DNA of 64,000 nucleotides from Amycolatopsis endophytica (GCF_013410405.1 NZ_JACCFK010000002.1:992001-1056000); one strand, 5' to 3'. Counted from the first letter of the stretch, positions 28,434-38,481 are shown. The notes: generated from the letters alone by a model not told the origin. Numbers and translations: made by a program.

Positions 28434-29849
28434 GTGACTGTGACCGACCCCGCCGTGCCGAACCTGGAGGACGCCGGCCCGCAGCAGAGCCTGAGCACAC
28501 AGGCCGCGCGGAACCTGGCGACCACGACCAAGTCCGTTCCGCAGATGCAGGCGATCACCTCCCGGTGGCTGCTGCGCCTGCTGCCCTGGGTGGAGGCATC
28601 CGGTGGCGCCTACCGGGTCAACCGCAGGCTCTCCTACGCGGTCGGCGACGGCCGCGTGACGTTCGTGACCACCGCGGGCGCCGTCGAGGTCATCCCCGCC
28701 GAGCTCGGTGAACTCCCGATCCTGCGCGGCTTCGAGGACCAGGAGGTGCTCGCCGCGCTCGCGGGCAAGTTCGAACAGCGCGAGTACGAGCCCGGTGACG
28801 TGATCGTCGAGTTCGGTCACGCGTCCGATCAGGCATTCCTCATCGCGCACGGCAAGGTCAGCAAGGTCGGCCCCGGCGAGTACGGCGACTTCACCGACCT
28901 CGGCGTACTGGCAGGCGGCGACCACTTCGGTGACGAATCCCTCCTGGACGACCAGAGCATCTGGGAGTACACGGTCAAGGCCGTCACCTCGTGCACCGTG
29001 CTGGTGCTGGAACAGCGCGGGTTCGACGAGCTGGTCGAGCAGTCGGAGGCGCTGCGCGAGCAGATCGAGCTGTTCCGCACCCGGCAGCTGTCGAACGGCA
29101 ACGAGCACGGTGAGGCGAGCATCGAGCTGTCCTCGGGCCACAGCGGGGAATGGGAACTGCCCGGCACGTTCGTCGACTACGAGCTGTCCCCGCGCGAGTA
29201 CGAGCTGAGCGTCGCGCAGACCGTCCTGCGCGTGCACAGCCGCGTCGCCGACCTCTACAACCAGCCGATGAACCAGACCGAGCAGCAGTTGCGCCTGACC
29301 ATCGAGGCCCTGCGCGAGCGGCAGGAGTCCGAGCTGCTGAACAACAAGGACTTCGGGCTGCTCAACAACGCCGACGTCAAGCAGCGCCTGCACACCCGCT
29401 CCGGCCCGCCGACGCCGGACGACCTGGACGACCTGCTGGGCGCGGTGTGGAAGGAGCCGGCGTTCTTCCTGGCCCACCCCAAGGCGATCGCGGCGTTCGG
29501 GCGCGAGTGCAACACGCGCGGGATCTACCCGGCAGGCGTGGAGTTCAACGGCCACCACGTGCCGTCCTGGCGCGGGGTACCGATCCTGCCGTCCAACAAG
29601 ATCCCGGTGTCGGAGACACGCACCAGCTCGATCCTGCTGATGCGCGTGGGCGAGCAGAACCAGGGAGTCGTCGGCCTGCACCAGACCGGTCTGCCGGACG
29701 AGGTCGAGCCCGGCCTGTCGGTGCGGTTCATGGGCATCAACGAGAAGGCGATCATCTCCTACCTGGTGTCGGCGTACTTCTCGGCGGCCGTGCTGGTCCC
29801 GGACGCGCTGGCCGTGCTGGAGAAGGTGGAGATCGGCCGCGAAAGCTGA
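28434..29849 (+). CDS. Family 2B encapsulin shell protein A (cNMP-binding insert)
   Basis: A 471-residue protein of the group formerly called EshA or major membrane protein, now classed as family 2B encapsulins: HK97-fold shell subunits that assemble into protein nanocompartments. An N-terminal arm ([18 protein letters not shown]...[10 protein letters not shown]) and shell segments ([54 protein letters not shown]) flank a Crp-like cyclic-nucleotide-binding domain at about residues 90-210 ([13 protein letters not shown]). The phosphate-binding Arg of the classical cassette is not evident. GTG 28434, seven bases after GGTGGT, is preferred over an upstream in-frame start. First gene of an operon with a second shell gene and isoprenoid enzymes. 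Confidence 0.9.
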   Translation: MTVTDPAVPNLEDAGPQQSLSTQAARNLATTTKSVPQMQAITSRWLLRLLPWVEASGGAYRVNRRLSYAVGDGRVTFVTTAGAVEVIPAELGELPILRGFEDQEVLAALAGKFEQREYEPGDVIVEFGHASDQAFLIAHGKVSKVGPGEYGDFTDLGVLAGGDHFGDESLLDDQSIWEYTVKAVTSCTVLVLEQRGFDELVEQSEALREQIELFRTRQLSNGNEHGEASIELSSGHSGEWELPGTFVDYELSPREYELSVAQTVLRVHSRVADLYNQPMNQTEQQLRLTIEALRERQESELLNNKDFGLLNNADVKQRLHTRSGPPTPDDLDDLLGAVWKEPAFFLAHPKAIAAFGRECNTRGIYPAGVEFNGHHVPSWRGVPILPSNKIPVSETRTSSILLMRVGEQNQGVVGLHQTGLPDEVEPGLSVRFMGINEKAIISYLVSAYFSAAVLVPDALAVLEKVEIGRES

Positions 29850-29888
29850 CCCGGTGACCACGACGCGAACGAGGGGTGGTCGGGTCCG

Positions 29889-31286
29889 TTGAGCGTGACC
29901 ATGCAGACCTTCCAGCACACCGAAACCCGTCTGAGCCTGGGCACGGCGGCGGCCCGCAACCTGGCCAGCACCACCAAGACGGTGCCGCAGAACCAGGCCG
30001 TCACCAGCCGCTGGCTGCTCAGTCTGCTGCCCTGGGAGGAGACCGAGGCCGGCACCTACCGGGTCAACCGGCGCCTCACCCACGTCGCCGGGCAGGGCCG
30101 GGCCGCGTTCACCGTGGACGCGGGCCGGGTCCGGGTGGTGCCTGCCAGCCTCACCGAGCTGCCGCTGTTCCGCGGGTTCGACGATCCGGTCGTGCTGACC
30201 GCGCTCGCCGACCGCCTGGTGCAGCGCGAATACGGACCCGGCGAGGTGATCGTCGCGGCGGGCGCGCCCCCGGAGGAGGCGCTGCTCGTCGCGCACGGCA
30301 AGGTCAGCAAGCTCGGCCGGGGCGACTACGGCGACACCGTGACGCTGGGGGTGCTCGCCGACGGCGACTACCTCGGGCAGCAGGTGCTCGCCTCCTCGCC
30401 GCGGCCGTGGGAGTACAGCGTCCGCGCGGAAACGCCGGTGACCGTGCTCGCGCTGCCGCACCGCGACCTCCTGGACCTGCTGGACACCTCACCGGAGCTG
30501 CGGTCCCATGTGGACGGACTGCGGCGCGGATCCCAGCTGGCTCAGAACAAGCACGGTGAGGCGAACATCGCCCTGTCCTCCGGTCACCACGGGGAGGAGC
30601 CGCTGGCCACCACATTCGTCGACTACGACCTGTGGCCGCGGGAGTACGAGCTGAGCGTGGCCCAGACGGTCCTGCGCGTGCACACGAGGGTCGCCGATCT
30701 CTACAACCAGCCGATGGACCAGACCGAACAGCAGCTGCGGGTGACGCTGGAGGCACTGCGCGAGCGCCAGGAGTCCGAGTTGCTGAACAACCGGGAGTTC
30801 GGCCTGCTGCACAACGCCGACCTGAGCCAGCGGCTGCACACCCGCACCGGGCCACCGGCCCCGGACGATCTGGACGAGCTGCTGTGCCGTCGCCGCAAGA
30901 CGCGGCTCTTCCTGGCCCACCCCAAGGCCATCGCCGCGTTCGGGCGCCAGTGCGCAGCCCGCGGCCTCGCGCCGGAAAGCACCGAAGTGGACGGTCACGT
31001 GGTGCCCGCGTGGCGGGGTGTGCCGATCTTCCCGAGCGACAAGATCCCGGTGTCGCCGACCGGAACCACGTCGATCCTGGCGATGCGGACCGGGCTCGGG
31101 AGCCAGGGCGTGATCGGGCTGCGCCAGACCGGGCTGCCGGACGAGGTGGAGCCCGGCGTGAACGTGCGGTTCATGGGCGTCGACGAGCGTGCCGTGGTGT
31201 CCTACCTCGTCACGGCCTACTTCTCGGCCGCGGTGCTGGTGCCGGACGCGCTGGGAGTGCTGGAGCACGTGGAGATCGGACGGTGA
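29889..31286 (+). CDS. Family 2B encapsulin shell protein B (second, divergent copy)
   Basis: A 465-residue paralogue of shell protein A, 39 bp downstream. The shell parts are nearly identical ([54 protein letters not shown]). The cNMP-binding insert has diverged, and the Gly-Glu of the phosphate cassette is lost ([15 protein letters not shown]). Two different subunits suggest a mixed or two-component shell. TTG 29889 is used because GGTGGT lies eight bases upstream, as at shell A; GTG 29895 and ATG 29901 are alternatives. The stop overlaps the GTG of the polyprenyl synthase. Confidence 0.9.
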   Translation: MSVTMQTFQHTETRLSLGTAAARNLASTTKTVPQNQAVTSRWLLSLLPWEETEAGTYRVNRRLTHVAGQGRAAFTVDAGRVRVVPASLTELPLFRGFDDPVVLTALADRLVQREYGPGEVIVAAGAPPEEALLVAHGKVSKLGRGDYGDTVTLGVLADGDYLGQQVLASSPRPWEYSVRAETPVTVLALPHRDLLDLLDTSPELRSHVDGLRRGSQLAQNKHGEANIALSSGHHGEEPLATTFVDYDLWPREYELSVAQTVLRVHTRVADLYNQPMDQTEQQLRVTLEALRERQESELLNNREFGLLHNADLSQRLHTRTGPPAPDDLDELLCRRRKTRLFLAHPKAIAAFGRQCAARGLAPESTEVDGHVVPAWRGVPIFPSDKIPVSPTGTTSILAMRTGLGSQGVIGLRQTGLPDEVEPGVNVRFMGVDERAVVSYLVTAYFSAAVLVPDALGVLEHVEIGR

Positions 31287-32340
31287 CGGGCATGGACACG
31301 ACGGAGATCCCCGCGCGCTCCGGTACAGCGCGCGGCATCCTGGCGTGGAGCCGCGGGTGCGTCGACCCGGCGCTGCGGCAGGCGGTGGCGCGCCTGCCGG
31401 AGTCGATGCGCCCCCTGGCGGCCTACCACTTCGGGTGGGCCGACGAGACGGGCGCGCCCGTCATCGCAGGCAGCGGGAAGGCGGTGCGTCCCGCGCTGGT
31501 GCTGCTGTCGGCGCGCGCGGTCGGGGCGTCCCCGGAGATCGCGCTGCCCGGCGCGGTGGCGGTGGAGCTGGTGCACAACTTCTCGCTGCTGCACGACGAC
31601 GTCATGGACGGCGACGAAACCCGGCGGCACCGGCCCACGGTGTGGAAGCTGTTCGGTACGGGCGCGGCGATCCTGGCCGGGGACAGCCTGCTGGCCGAGG
31701 CATCCGGTGTGCTGGCGTCGAGCGGTCACCCGGTCACCCGGTCGCCGGGGAGGCGCTGCGCATCCTCGGCGCGGCGGTGCAGGACCTGATCGAGGGCCAG
31801 GGCGCGGACCTCGCGTTCGAGCAGCGCGACGACGTCGGGCTCACCGAATGCCGGGCGATGGCCGAGGGTAAGACCGGGGCGCTGCTGGGCTGTTCGTGCG
31901 CGCTGGGCGCGCTGCTCGCCGGCGGGACCGCGGACCAGGTCGACCACCTGCGGCGGTTCGGGGAGGCGCTCGGGCTGGCGTTCCAGCTCGTCGACGACCT
32001 GCTCGGCATCTGGGGCGATCCGGCGGCCACCGGCAAACCGGTGTTCTCCGACCTGCGCAACCGCAAGAAGTCCCTGCCGGTGGTGGCGGCGCTGACCTCG
32101 GGCACCCCGGAAGGGCAGGAGCTGGCCGGGCTGTACGCGGCGCCGGACGAGCCCGCCGGGGCCGATCTGGCGCGGGCCGCCCAGCTGGTCGACCGGGCCG
32201 GGGGCAGGCAGTGGGCGCGCACCGAGGCGGCGGCACTGCTCGACCGCGCACGGAGCCACCTGCACGCCGCGGTGCCGGACGCCCGCGCGGCCGCGGACCT
32301 GGAAACGCTCGCGGTGCTCCTCGCCGACCGCGACCGCTGA
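31283..32340 (+). pseudogene. Polyprenyl diphosphate synthase, frameshifted by an 8-bp tandem duplication
   Basis: An isoprenyl chain-elongating enzyme of the geranylgeranyl diphosphate synthase type, the known kind of cargo for family 2B encapsulins. The first half reads in one frame from GTG 31283 (or ATG 31292) through the first Asp-rich motif [14 protein letters not shown] to about 31724. The second half, with [15 protein letters not shown], reads in another frame to 32340. At the junction the sequence CACCCGGT is present twice in tandem (31727-31742); removing one copy restores one continuous frame ([14 protein letters not shown]). As read, the product would stop at 31789 without the second Asp motif. 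It could be a true mutation, a switchable site or a sequencing error. Confidence 0.9.
31724..31742 (+). repeat. 8-bp tandem duplication causing the frameshift
   Basis: GGT followed by CACCCGGT twice (unit GGTCACCC, about 2.4 copies). The insertion of eight bases shifts the reading frame of the polyprenyl synthase gene. Confidence 0.9.
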
Positions 32341-32366
32341 CCATCACGTTCCGGAACGGAGAACCC

Positions 32367-33644
32367 ATGACGTTCACGGCAGCGCAGAGCATTCTGGCCG
32401 CCCACCACCCCGGCCGGCCCCGGCCGGGTGAGGTGCTCGTCGCCGACGACCTGCTGTGGCCGGACCGCCCGTCGGTGCCCTGCCCCGGCGCCGGGCTGCT
32501 CGAAGGTGAGCTGCGGCGCCGCGGCCTCGACACCACGCGCGGTCACCTCTACGTCGACACCGATCACACCGCGGCCGTCGCGTTGCGGGCCGTCCTGCCC
32601 ACGGCGCGGGGGCCGGCCGGGCTGGGAGTCGCGGCCACCGGGCAGGTCTCGCCCGCGACGGCGGCCGCGGTGAGCGCCGCGATGGCCGCGGTCCTCGCGG
32701 TCGCGGGGCGTCCCCGCGAGGTGCTGCTCGCCGCGCCGCGGTCGTTCTGCGCGGGCGTGGAACGCGCGATCGAGATCGTCGAGCGGCTGCTCGCTCAGCG
32801 CGGCGGGCCGATCTACGTGCGCAAGGAGATCGTGCACAACCGGCACGTCGTCGACGACCTCCGTGCGCGGGGCGCGGTCTTCGTCGACGAGCTGGACGCC
32901 GTGCCGCGGGGAGCCACGGTGGTGTTCTCCGCGCACGGCGTCTCCCCTGCCGTGCGGGCCGACGCGGAACGGCGACGGCTCAAGGTCGTCGACGCGACCT
33001 GCCCGCTCGTCACCAAGGTCCACGCCGAGGCGCGCCGCTTCGCCGGGCAGGGCGACACCGTGCTGCTGATCGGTCACGCCGGGCACGAAGAGGTCGAAGG
33101 CACCCTCGGTGAGGCCCCGGAACGGACCGTGCTGGTCCAGTCCGTCGAGGAGGCCCGCCGGGTGCGGGTGCCCGATCCCGACCGGGTCACCTACCTGACG
33201 CAGACCACGTTGAGCGTCGACGAGACCGCGGAGGTGATCAGCGAACTGCGCGATCGCTTCCCCGCGCCGCGCGGCCCGGCCTCCGACGACATCTGCTACG
33301 CCACCACCAACCGGCAGGACGCGCTCAAGGTCATCGCCCGCGAGTCGGACCTGGTGCTGGTCGTGGGATCGGGGAACTCGTCGAACTCGGTGCGCCTGAC
33401 CGAGCTGGCGCAGCGCGCGGGCACGCCGGCGCGGCTGATCGACGACGCGCGCGACATCCGGCCGGGGTGGCTGTCCGGTGTCGCGAAGATCGGGCTGACC
33501 GCGGGTGCGTCCGCCCCGCCACGGCTGGTCGACTCGGTGATCGCGGCGCTCGGCGGGCTCGGCCCGGTCACGGTCGCCGAGCGGGAGATCACCCGCGAGA
33601 CGATCCACTTCACGCTGCCCGCGGCCGTGCGGAGGCGGTCGTGA
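32367..33644 (+). CDS. ispH: 4-hydroxy-3-methylbut-2-enyl diphosphate reductase with N-terminal extension
   Basis: IspH (LytB) makes IPP and DMAPP in the last step of the MEP pathway, with an iron-sulfur cluster. The three cluster cysteines are at about 128 ([11 protein letters not shown]), 212 ([11 protein letters not shown]) and 310 ([11 protein letters not shown]); substrate-binding histidines appear in IVHNRH, FSAHG and [10 protein letters not shown]. At 425 residues it is about 100 longer than usual: some 115 residues precede the normal start and do not look like IspH. The extension may be a docking or cargo-loading domain, which is inference. It follows the polyprenyl synthase by 26 bp and overlaps ispG (GTGA). 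Confidence 0.95.
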   Translation: MTFTAAQSILAAHHPGRPRPGEVLVADDLLWPDRPSVPCPGAGLLEGELRRRGLDTTRGHLYVDTDHTAAVALRAVLPTARGPAGLGVAATGQVSPATAAAVSAAMAAVLAVAGRPREVLLAAPRSFCAGVERAIEIVERLLAQRGGPIYVRKEIVHNRHVVDDLRARGAVFVDELDAVPRGATVVFSAHGVSPAVRADAERRRLKVVDATCPLVTKVHAEARRFAGQGDTVLLIGHAGHEEVEGTLGEAPERTVLVQSVEEARRVRVPDPDRVTYLTQTTLSVDETAEVISELRDRFPAPRGPASDDICYATTNRQDALKVIARESDLVLVVGSGNSSNSVRLTELAQRAGTPARLIDDARDIRPGWLSGVAKIGLTAGASAPPRLVDSVIAALGGLGPVTVAEREITRETIHFTLPAAVRRRS

Positions 33645-34750
33645 CGGCCGTGGCGCTGGGCCTGCCGAAGGTGCCCGCGCCGCGCCGCAGGTCCCGGCAG
33701 CTGCACGTCGGCGACGTGCCCGTCGGCGGCGACGCCCCGGTGTCGGTGCAGTCGATGACCACCACCGTCACCGCGGACGTCGAGGCGACCCTCCGGCAGA
33801 TCGCCGAACTGACCGCCGCCGGCTGCCAGATCGTCCGCGTGGCGGTCCCCAGTTCCGACGACGCCGAGGCGCTGCCGCGGATCGCCGCGAAATCGGCCAT
33901 CCCGGTCATCGCCGACATCCACTTCCAGCCGAAGTACGTGTTCGCCGCACTCGACGCCGGATGCGCGGCTGTCCGCGTCAACCCGGGCAACATCCGCCGG
34001 TTCGACGACAAGGTCGGCGAGATCGCCCGCGCCGCGGACGATCGCGGCACGCCGATCCGGAACGGGGTCAACGCCGGTTCGCTGGACCGGCGGCTGCTGG
34101 AGAAGTACGGGAAGGCGACGCCGGAGGCGCTGGTGGAATCGGCGCTGTGGGAGTGCTCGCTGTTCGAGGAACACGGGTTCACCGACCTCAAGATCTCGGT
34201 CAAGCACCACGATCCGCTGGTGATGATCCAGGCGTACCGGCAGCTCGCGCGGCGCTGCGACTACCCGCTGCACCTGGGCGTCACGGAGGCCGGGCCGGCC
34301 CTGCAGGGCACGGTGAAATCGGCCGTCGCGTTCGGGGTGCTGCTGCACGAGGGAATCGGCGACACGATCCGCGTGTCGCTGTCCGCGCCGCCGGTCGAGG
34401 AGGTCAAGGTCGGCACGCAGATCCTGGAGTCGCTGGGGCTGCGGCCGCGGAAGCTGGAAATCGTGTCGTGTCCGTCGTGCGGCCGGGCGCAGGTGGACGT
34501 CTACCGGCTCGCCGAGCGGGTCACGGCCGCGTTCGAGGGGTTCCCGGTGCCGTTGCGGGTCGCCGTCATGGGCTGTGTCGTGAACGGACCCGGCGAAGCG
34601 CGCGAGGCCGATCTGGGGGTGTCGTCGGGCAATGGGAAGGGCCAGATCTTCGTCAGGGGCGAGGTGATCAAGACGGTGCCGGAGAGCCGGATCGTGGAGA
34701 CGCTGCTGGATGTGGCGCTCGACCGGTTTTCCCCGCCGGACGGGGAATGA
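33641..34750 (+). CDS. ispG: 4-hydroxy-3-methylbut-2-enyl diphosphate synthase (flavodoxin)
   Basis: IspG (GcpE) converts MEcPP to HMBPP, the step before IspH, using a [4Fe-4S] cluster. It is 369 residues long, with cluster cysteines 277 and 280 (SCPSCGR) and 312 ([10 protein letters not shown]) and the cluster-ligating Glu319. The N-terminal TIM-barrel has [15 protein letters not shown] and RVNPGNI. The GTG start overlaps the ispH stop. Actinobacteria usually have another ispG next to dxr elsewhere, so this copy, beside encapsulins, is probably a second dedicated set. Confidence 0.96.
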   Translation: MTAVALGLPKVPAPRRRSRQLHVGDVPVGGDAPVSVQSMTTTVTADVEATLRQIAELTAAGCQIVRVAVPSSDDAEALPRIAAKSAIPVIADIHFQPKYVFAALDAGCAAVRVNPGNIRRFDDKVGEIARAADDRGTPIRNGVNAGSLDRRLLEKYGKATPEALVESALWECSLFEEHGFTDLKISVKHHDPLVMIQAYRQLARRCDYPLHLGVTEAGPALQGTVKSAVAFGVLLHEGIGDTIRVSLSAPPVEEVKVGTQILESLGLRPRKLEIVSCPSCGRAQVDVYRLAERVTAAFEGFPVPLRVAVMGCVVNGPGEAREADLGVSSGNGKGQIFVRGEVIKTVPESRIVETLLDVALDRFSPPDGE

Positions 34751-34766
34751 GCGCTAGCCTGCGGTC

Positions 34767-35396
34767 ATGGATCTCACTGGGGTGACCGAACTGTCCACCG
34801 AAGACGAGTTGCGCGAGCTACTGGGACATCCGCTGCCCAACGTGGTGCGCAAGGAACGGGCGGCGCTGCACGAACTGGACCGGCAGTGGCTGGCGCACTC
34901 ACCGTTCTGCCTGGTCGCGACCGCCGACGCGCAGGGCCGGTGCGACGTCTCCCCCAAGGGCGACCCGGCCGGCTTCACGCTGGTGCTCGACGACCGCACC
35001 ATCGTGGTGCCGGAGCGGCCGGGCAACCGGCGCGCCGACGGGTTCCGCAACATCCTCGCCAACCCGCACGTCGGGCTGATCTACGTCATCCCCGGCCGCG
35101 GCGACACACTGCGCATCAACGGCCGCGCCCGCCTGCTGAGGGACGCGCCGTTCTTCGACGAGATGATCGTCAAGGGGCACCGGCCGCGGCTGGCGATCCT
35201 GGTGGAGATCGACGAGGTGTACCACCACTGCTCCAAGGCTTTCCTGCGCTCGAAACTGTGGGACCCGCAAACATGGACGCCGGAGGAGATGGCGCCCCGG
35301 CCGGTGATCGCTCAGACCTTCGAACGCCCCGACGACTCACTGGAGGAGCTGGCCCGCTACTACGGCCCCGAATACGCGAGAAAGCTCTACACCTGA
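34767..35396 (+). CDS. Pyridoxamine 5'-phosphate oxidase-family FMN protein (MSMEG_1061-like)
   Basis: A 209-residue split-barrel protein. VATADAQGRCDVSPKGDPAG, RRADGFRNILANPHVGLIYV and LRINGRARLLRD are characteristic of the FMN-dependent PPOX subgroup first noted in mycobacteria. It starts 16 bp after ispG and may be read through from that operon, although no role in isoprenoid synthesis is known. A hairpin immediately follows the stop. Confidence 0.88.
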   Translation: MDLTGVTELSTEDELRELLGHPLPNVVRKERAALHELDRQWLAHSPFCLVATADAQGRCDVSPKGDPAGFTLVLDDRTIVVPERPGNRRADGFRNILANPHVGLIYVIPGRGDTLRINGRARLLRDAPFFDEMIVKGHRPRLAILVEIDEVYHHCSKAFLRSKLWDPQTWTPEEMAPRPVIAQTFERPDDSLEELARYYGPEYARKLYT

Positions 35397-35423
35397 CGTC
35401 CCCCACAGTGGCCTCGGGGGACG
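35397..35423 (+). terminator. Hairpin terminator ending the encapsulin-isoprenoid operon
   Basis: A perfect 8-bp stem (35397-35404 with 35416-35423) starts right after the oxidase stop codon and also lies just beyond the end of the converging small gene at 35431. Confidence 0.6.
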
Positions 35424-35430
35424 GCGCGGG

Positions 35431-35607
35431 TTACCGGGCTTCCGGGCGTTCGACGTCGAACGGCGTTTCCGGGTCGTCGTCGGCGGGCGGCTCCGGATCG
35501 CGCCACTCCTCGGCGCGGGTGGGACGGTTGCCCTGCAGGGTTCCCTGCAGCTCGGCCTTCATCGCGTCGTCCTCGCGCGGGCCGTGCTTCTCACTGCCGC
35601 GTTCCAT
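35431..35607 (-). CDS. Small acidic hypothetical protein (58 aa)
   Basis: A 58-residue hydrophilic protein beginning MERGSEKHGPREDDAMKAEL, with a TRAEEWRDPEPP segment. The MERGS-KH-PR-DDA...TRAEEW-x-PEPP pattern recurs in actinobacterial small proteins near stress genes (I recall it at the N-terminus of DUF2795 proteins). It directly abuts the DUF3140 stop, so it is last in that operon. No function known; probably intrinsically disordered. Confidence 0.75.
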   Translation of the reverse strand: MERGSEKHGPREDDAMKAELQGTLQGNRPTRAEEWRDPEPPADDDPETPFDVERPEAR

Positions 35608-35949
35608 CTAACCGGCCCCCTTCAACGGGTCGTGCCCGATCGACATCAGGCGGTGCCGCCAGTTTTCCTGGCCCGCCGTCGGTTCGAGGTCGTCCCGGCG
35701 CTGCGCGTGCACCCGGTCGACCACCTTGCGCATCACGCGTTCGTCGTCCTCGGTGAGATCGCCCCGGCGCTTGCCGAGGATCTCCAGCACCTGCCGCCCG
35801 GTCTTCGTGCCCGACTGGTCCGGCAGCTCCTCGCTGTCCGTGCCGGCGGACCGGACGCGCAGCCACTCCCCCAGTTCCTTCGAGGACATGTTCACCACGC
35901 GGTGGAACTCGTCCCACAGCGCTTCGTCCACATGCGACTGTGTCGCCAT
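35608..35949 (-). CDS. DUF3140 domain-containing protein
   Basis: A 113-residue protein matching DUF3140: DEFHRVVNMSSKELGEWLRV and DDERVMRKVVDRVHAQRRDD, ending in NWRHRLMSIGHDPLK. Homologues are small cytoplasmic proteins of unknown function, often next to stress-type genes. It lies 4 bp after the DUF3618 gene in a four-gene operon. Confidence 0.87.
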   Translation of the reverse strand: MATQSHVDEALWDEFHRVVNMSSKELGEWLRVRSAGTDSEELPDQSGTKTGRQVLEILGKRRGDLTEDDERVMRKVVDRVHAQRRDDLEPTAGQENWRHRLMSIGHDPLKGAG

Positions 35950-35953
35950 GGTG

Positions 35954-36172
35954 TCACCTCCGGGCGGTCAGCTTTCGCACGATGACGAAGATCAGCGCCA
36001 GTACCCCGATCCCGGCGCCCGCGCCGAGCGCGATGCGCTGGGTCGTGTGCGCGGTCTCCTTGACCTTCCCGGCCAGTGCCTCGGCGGTTTCGCCCAGTTC
36101 CTGGCGGGTCAGTTCGAGGTCGAGCCGCGCCTGTTCGGCGTCGTGCGGGAACGTGTCCTTCTTGGTCGTCAT
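35954..36172 (-). CDS. DUF3618 domain-containing membrane protein
   Basis: A 72-residue protein with an amphipathic helix (ARLDLELTRQELGETAEALA) and one C-terminal membrane helix ending KLTARR. This is the DUF3618 layout, found beside holin-like DUF1469 proteins in many actinobacteria. The ATG start overlaps the upstream stop by 4 nt. Confidence 0.88.
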   Translation of the reverse strand: MTTKKDTFPHDAEQARLDLELTRQELGETAEALAGKVKETAHTTQRIALGAGAGIGVLALIFVIVRKLTARR

Positions 36173-36588
36173 CGGCGGACCCCCTCCCGCACGGCGGCCA
36201 CGTCCTTGGGCACCCCGGCGGCCGCCTCCTCGGGCACCGGCGGCACCGACTGGGACAGCTGTTTCTTGCCCACCAGCGCGGCCACACCGGCGACCAGCAG
36301 CACCACCGCGCCGATGACCAGCGCCGACGCCCACCCCGGCAGCACCAGGGCCAGCGCCAGCACTGCGGCCGCAATCAACGTGGCCACACCGAACAGCGCG
36401 AGAACGCCGGCGGCACCCGCCAGTCCGGCACCGGCACCGGCGCGCTTGCCCTTGCGGCGCAGCTCCTCGGTCGCCAGCCGCAGCTCGTCCCGCACCAGCC
36501 GCTGCATCTGCTGCGACATGTCCTGGACGAGCTGCGCGATCGACCGCTCCTCGACCGCGGTCGAGGACCGGCCCGTGTCCTCACTCAT
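36169..36588 (-). CDS. Phage holin-like (DUF1469/superfamily III) membrane protein
   Basis: A 139-residue protein with a helical N-terminus (SIAQLVQDMSQQMQRLVRDE) and two membrane helices (residues about 55-105), as in the family called actinobacterial phage holin superfamily III or DUF1469. The name comes from topology; these genes are chromosomal and usually part of envelope-stress modules. First gene of the operon holin-DUF3618-DUF3140-MERGS. The palindrome just upstream may hold its promoter. Confidence 0.87.
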   Translation of the reverse strand: MSEDTGRSSTAVEERSIAQLVQDMSQQMQRLVRDELRLATEELRRKGKRAGAGAGLAGAAGVLALFGVATLIAAAVLALALVLPGWASALVIGAVVLLVAGVAALVGKKQLSQSVPPVPEEAAAGVPKDVAAVREGVRR

Positions 36589-36603
36589 GCCTCGCCTCCC
36601 TTG

Positions 36604-36647
36604 GGGTAGCTCGTCGTCCGGCTACCCCGGGGCGGGGACCGCTAATC
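36604..36647 (-). promoter_or_regulatory. Palindrome and possible SigB-type promoter before the holin operon
   Basis: GGGGTAGC and GCTACCCC form an 8-bp inverted repeat with a 10-nt spacer (36604-36629). It may terminate ctaD. On the minus strand it also supplies a GGGTAG, 16 nt after GATT (36647-36644), a partial match to the GTTT-N15/16-GGGTA motif seen elsewhere in this window. Confidence 0.4.
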
Positions 36648-38423
36648 GTGAGCGGTCGGCGAGCCGCCCTCGGTGATCCCCTCGGCCGCCTTCTCCGACG
36701 GCGTCTGCCGCGCCTGCGAATGCGGGACCGCCTTGCCGGTGAAGGTGATGTGCCCTTCGTCGTGCAGGCGCTCGACCAGGTGCGGGTAGTGCAGTTCGAA
36801 CGCGGGCCGCTCCGACCGGACCCGTGGCAGTTCCAGGAAGTTGTGCCGTGGCGGCGGGCACGTGGTGGCCCACTCCAGCGAGTTGCCGAAGCCCCACGGA
36901 TCGTCCACTTCGACCGGATCACCGAACCGGTAGCTGCGCACCACGTTGTAGATGAAGGGCAGCATCGACGCACCGAGGATGAACGCCCCGATCGTCGAGA
37001 TCGTGTTCAGCACCGTGAACCCGTCGGTGCTGAGGTAGTCGGCGTAACGGCGCGGCATGCCCTCGTCGCCGAGCCAGTGCTGCACGAGGAACGTCGTGTG
37101 GAAGCCGACGAACGTGGTCCAGAAGTGGAGCTTGCCCAGTCTCTCGTCGAGCATCCGCCCGGTCATCTTCGGGTACCAGAAGTACACCCCGGCGAAGGTC
37201 GCGAAGACGATCGTGCCGAACAGCACGTAGTGGAAGTGCGCCACCACGAAGTAGCTGTCGGTGACGTGGAAGTCCAGCGGTGGCGCGGCCAGGATGATCC
37301 CGGTCAGCCCGCCGAGCAGGAACGTCACCAGGAACCCGACCGACCACAGCATCGGCGTCTCGAAGGTGATCTGCCCCTTCCACATCGTGCCGATCCAGTT
37401 GAAGAACTTGATCCCGGTGGGCACCGCGATGAGGAAGGTCATGAACGAGAAGAACGGCAGCAGCACCGAACCGGTGGCGAACATGTGGTGTGCCCACACC
37501 GCGAACGACAGCGCGGTGATGCCCATCGTGGCGAACACCATCAGCCGGTAGCCGAACAACGGTTTCCGGCTGAACACCGGGATGATCTCGGTGATGATGC
37601 CGAAGTAGGGCAGGGCGACGATGTAGACCTCGGGATGGCCGAAGAACCAGAACAGGTGCTGCCACAGGATCGCCCCGCCGGTGGCCGGGTCGAACACGTG
37701 GGCCCCGATGAGACGGTCGGCCGCCAGCCCGAACAGCGCCGCGGTCAGGATCGGGAACACCGCCAGCACCAGCACGCTGGTGAACAGGATGTTCCAGGTG
37801 AAGATCGGCATCCGCCACATCGTCATGCCGGGACACCGCAGCGTCACGATGGTCGTGACCATGTTGACCCCGCCGAGGATCGTCCCCAGACCGGAGACGA
37901 TCAGCCCGAAGATCCACAGGTTGCCGCCGATGCCCTGCGAGTTCGCGGCGTCCGACAGTGGCGTGTAGGCGGTCCAGCCGAAGTCGGGGGCACCGCCGGG
38001 GGTGAGGAACGACGACAGCACGATCGTCCCGCCGAACAGGAACAGCCAGTAGGAGAAGGCGTTCAGCCGCGGGAACGCGACGTCCGGCGACCCGATCTGC
38101 AGCGGCAGGATCAGGTTGGCGAAGGCGAACACGTTCGGCGTCGCGTACAGCAGCAGCATGATGGTGCCGTGCATGGTGAACAGCTGGTTGTACTGCTCCG
38201 GCGACAGGAACTGCAGGCCGGGGCGCGCCAGCTCGCCCCGCATCAGCAGCGCGAGCGCCCCGCCGATGACGAAGAAGCCCAGCGACGTGTACAGGTACAT
38301 CAGGCCGATCAGCTTGTGATCGGTCGTCTTGGCCAGCTTCACCAGCAGGCTGCCCCTGCGGTGCCGCGACGGCAGTTCGTAGCGGTTGCCCAGGACGATG
38401 GGACGTGCCTTCAGCTCCGTCAT
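36642..38423 (-). CDS. ctaD: Cytochrome c oxidase subunit I (aa3-type)
   Basis: A 593-residue, twelve-helix catalytic subunit of the terminal oxidase. Visible ligands are the low-spin heme His in [12 protein letters not shown], CuB His residues in [16 protein letters not shown] and [10 protein letters not shown], and the heme pair region [19 protein letters not shown] ribosome site precedes ATG 38423. The gene is alone, without ctaC/ctaE, as is frequent in actinobacteria. A hydrophilic C-terminal tail of about 60 residues follows the last helix. Confidence 0.98.
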   Translation of the reverse strand: MTELKARPIVLGNRYELPSRHRRGSLLVKLAKTTDHKLIGLMYLYTSLGFFVIGGALALLMRGELARPGLQFLSPEQYNQLFTMHGTIMLLLYATPNVFAFANLILPLQIGSPDVAFPRLNAFSYWLFLFGGTIVLSSFLTPGGAPDFGWTAYTPLSDAANSQGIGGNLWIFGLIVSGLGTILGGVNMVTTIVTLRCPGMTMWRMPIFTWNILFTSVLVLAVFPILTAALFGLAADRLIGAHVFDPATGGAILWQHLFWFFGHPEVYIVALPYFGIITEIIPVFSRKPLFGYRLMVFATMGITALSFAVWAHHMFATGSVLLPFFSFMTFLIAVPTGIKFFNWIGTMWKGQITFETPMLWSVGFLVTFLLGGLTGIILAAPPLDFHVTDSYFVVAHFHYVLFGTIVFATFAGVYFWYPKMTGRMLDERLGKLHFWTTFVGFHTTFLVQHWLGDEGMPRRYADYLSTDGFTVLNTISTIGAFILGASMLPFIYNVVRSYRFGDPVEVDDPWGFGNSLEWATTCPPPRHNFLELPRVRSERPAFELHYPHLVERLHDEGHITFTGKAVPHSQARQTPSEKAAEGITEGGSPTAHD

Positions 38424-38481
38424 GCGCCCTCCCCGGGTGCCGAGTGGACGCACCCAGGGTGCTCCCGATCACTGCCCTGAA

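Noticed and set aside
31724..31742. Programmed ribosomal frameshifting in the polyprenyl synthase
   Set aside because: No slippery heptamer or following strong stem was seen. A tandem duplication that restores the frame exactly when one copy is removed explains the break better.
36169..36588. Prophage lysis gene
   Set aside because: The holin name comes only from topology. The gene sits with DUF3618 and DUF3140 in a chromosomal stress-type operon, with no phage genes nearby.
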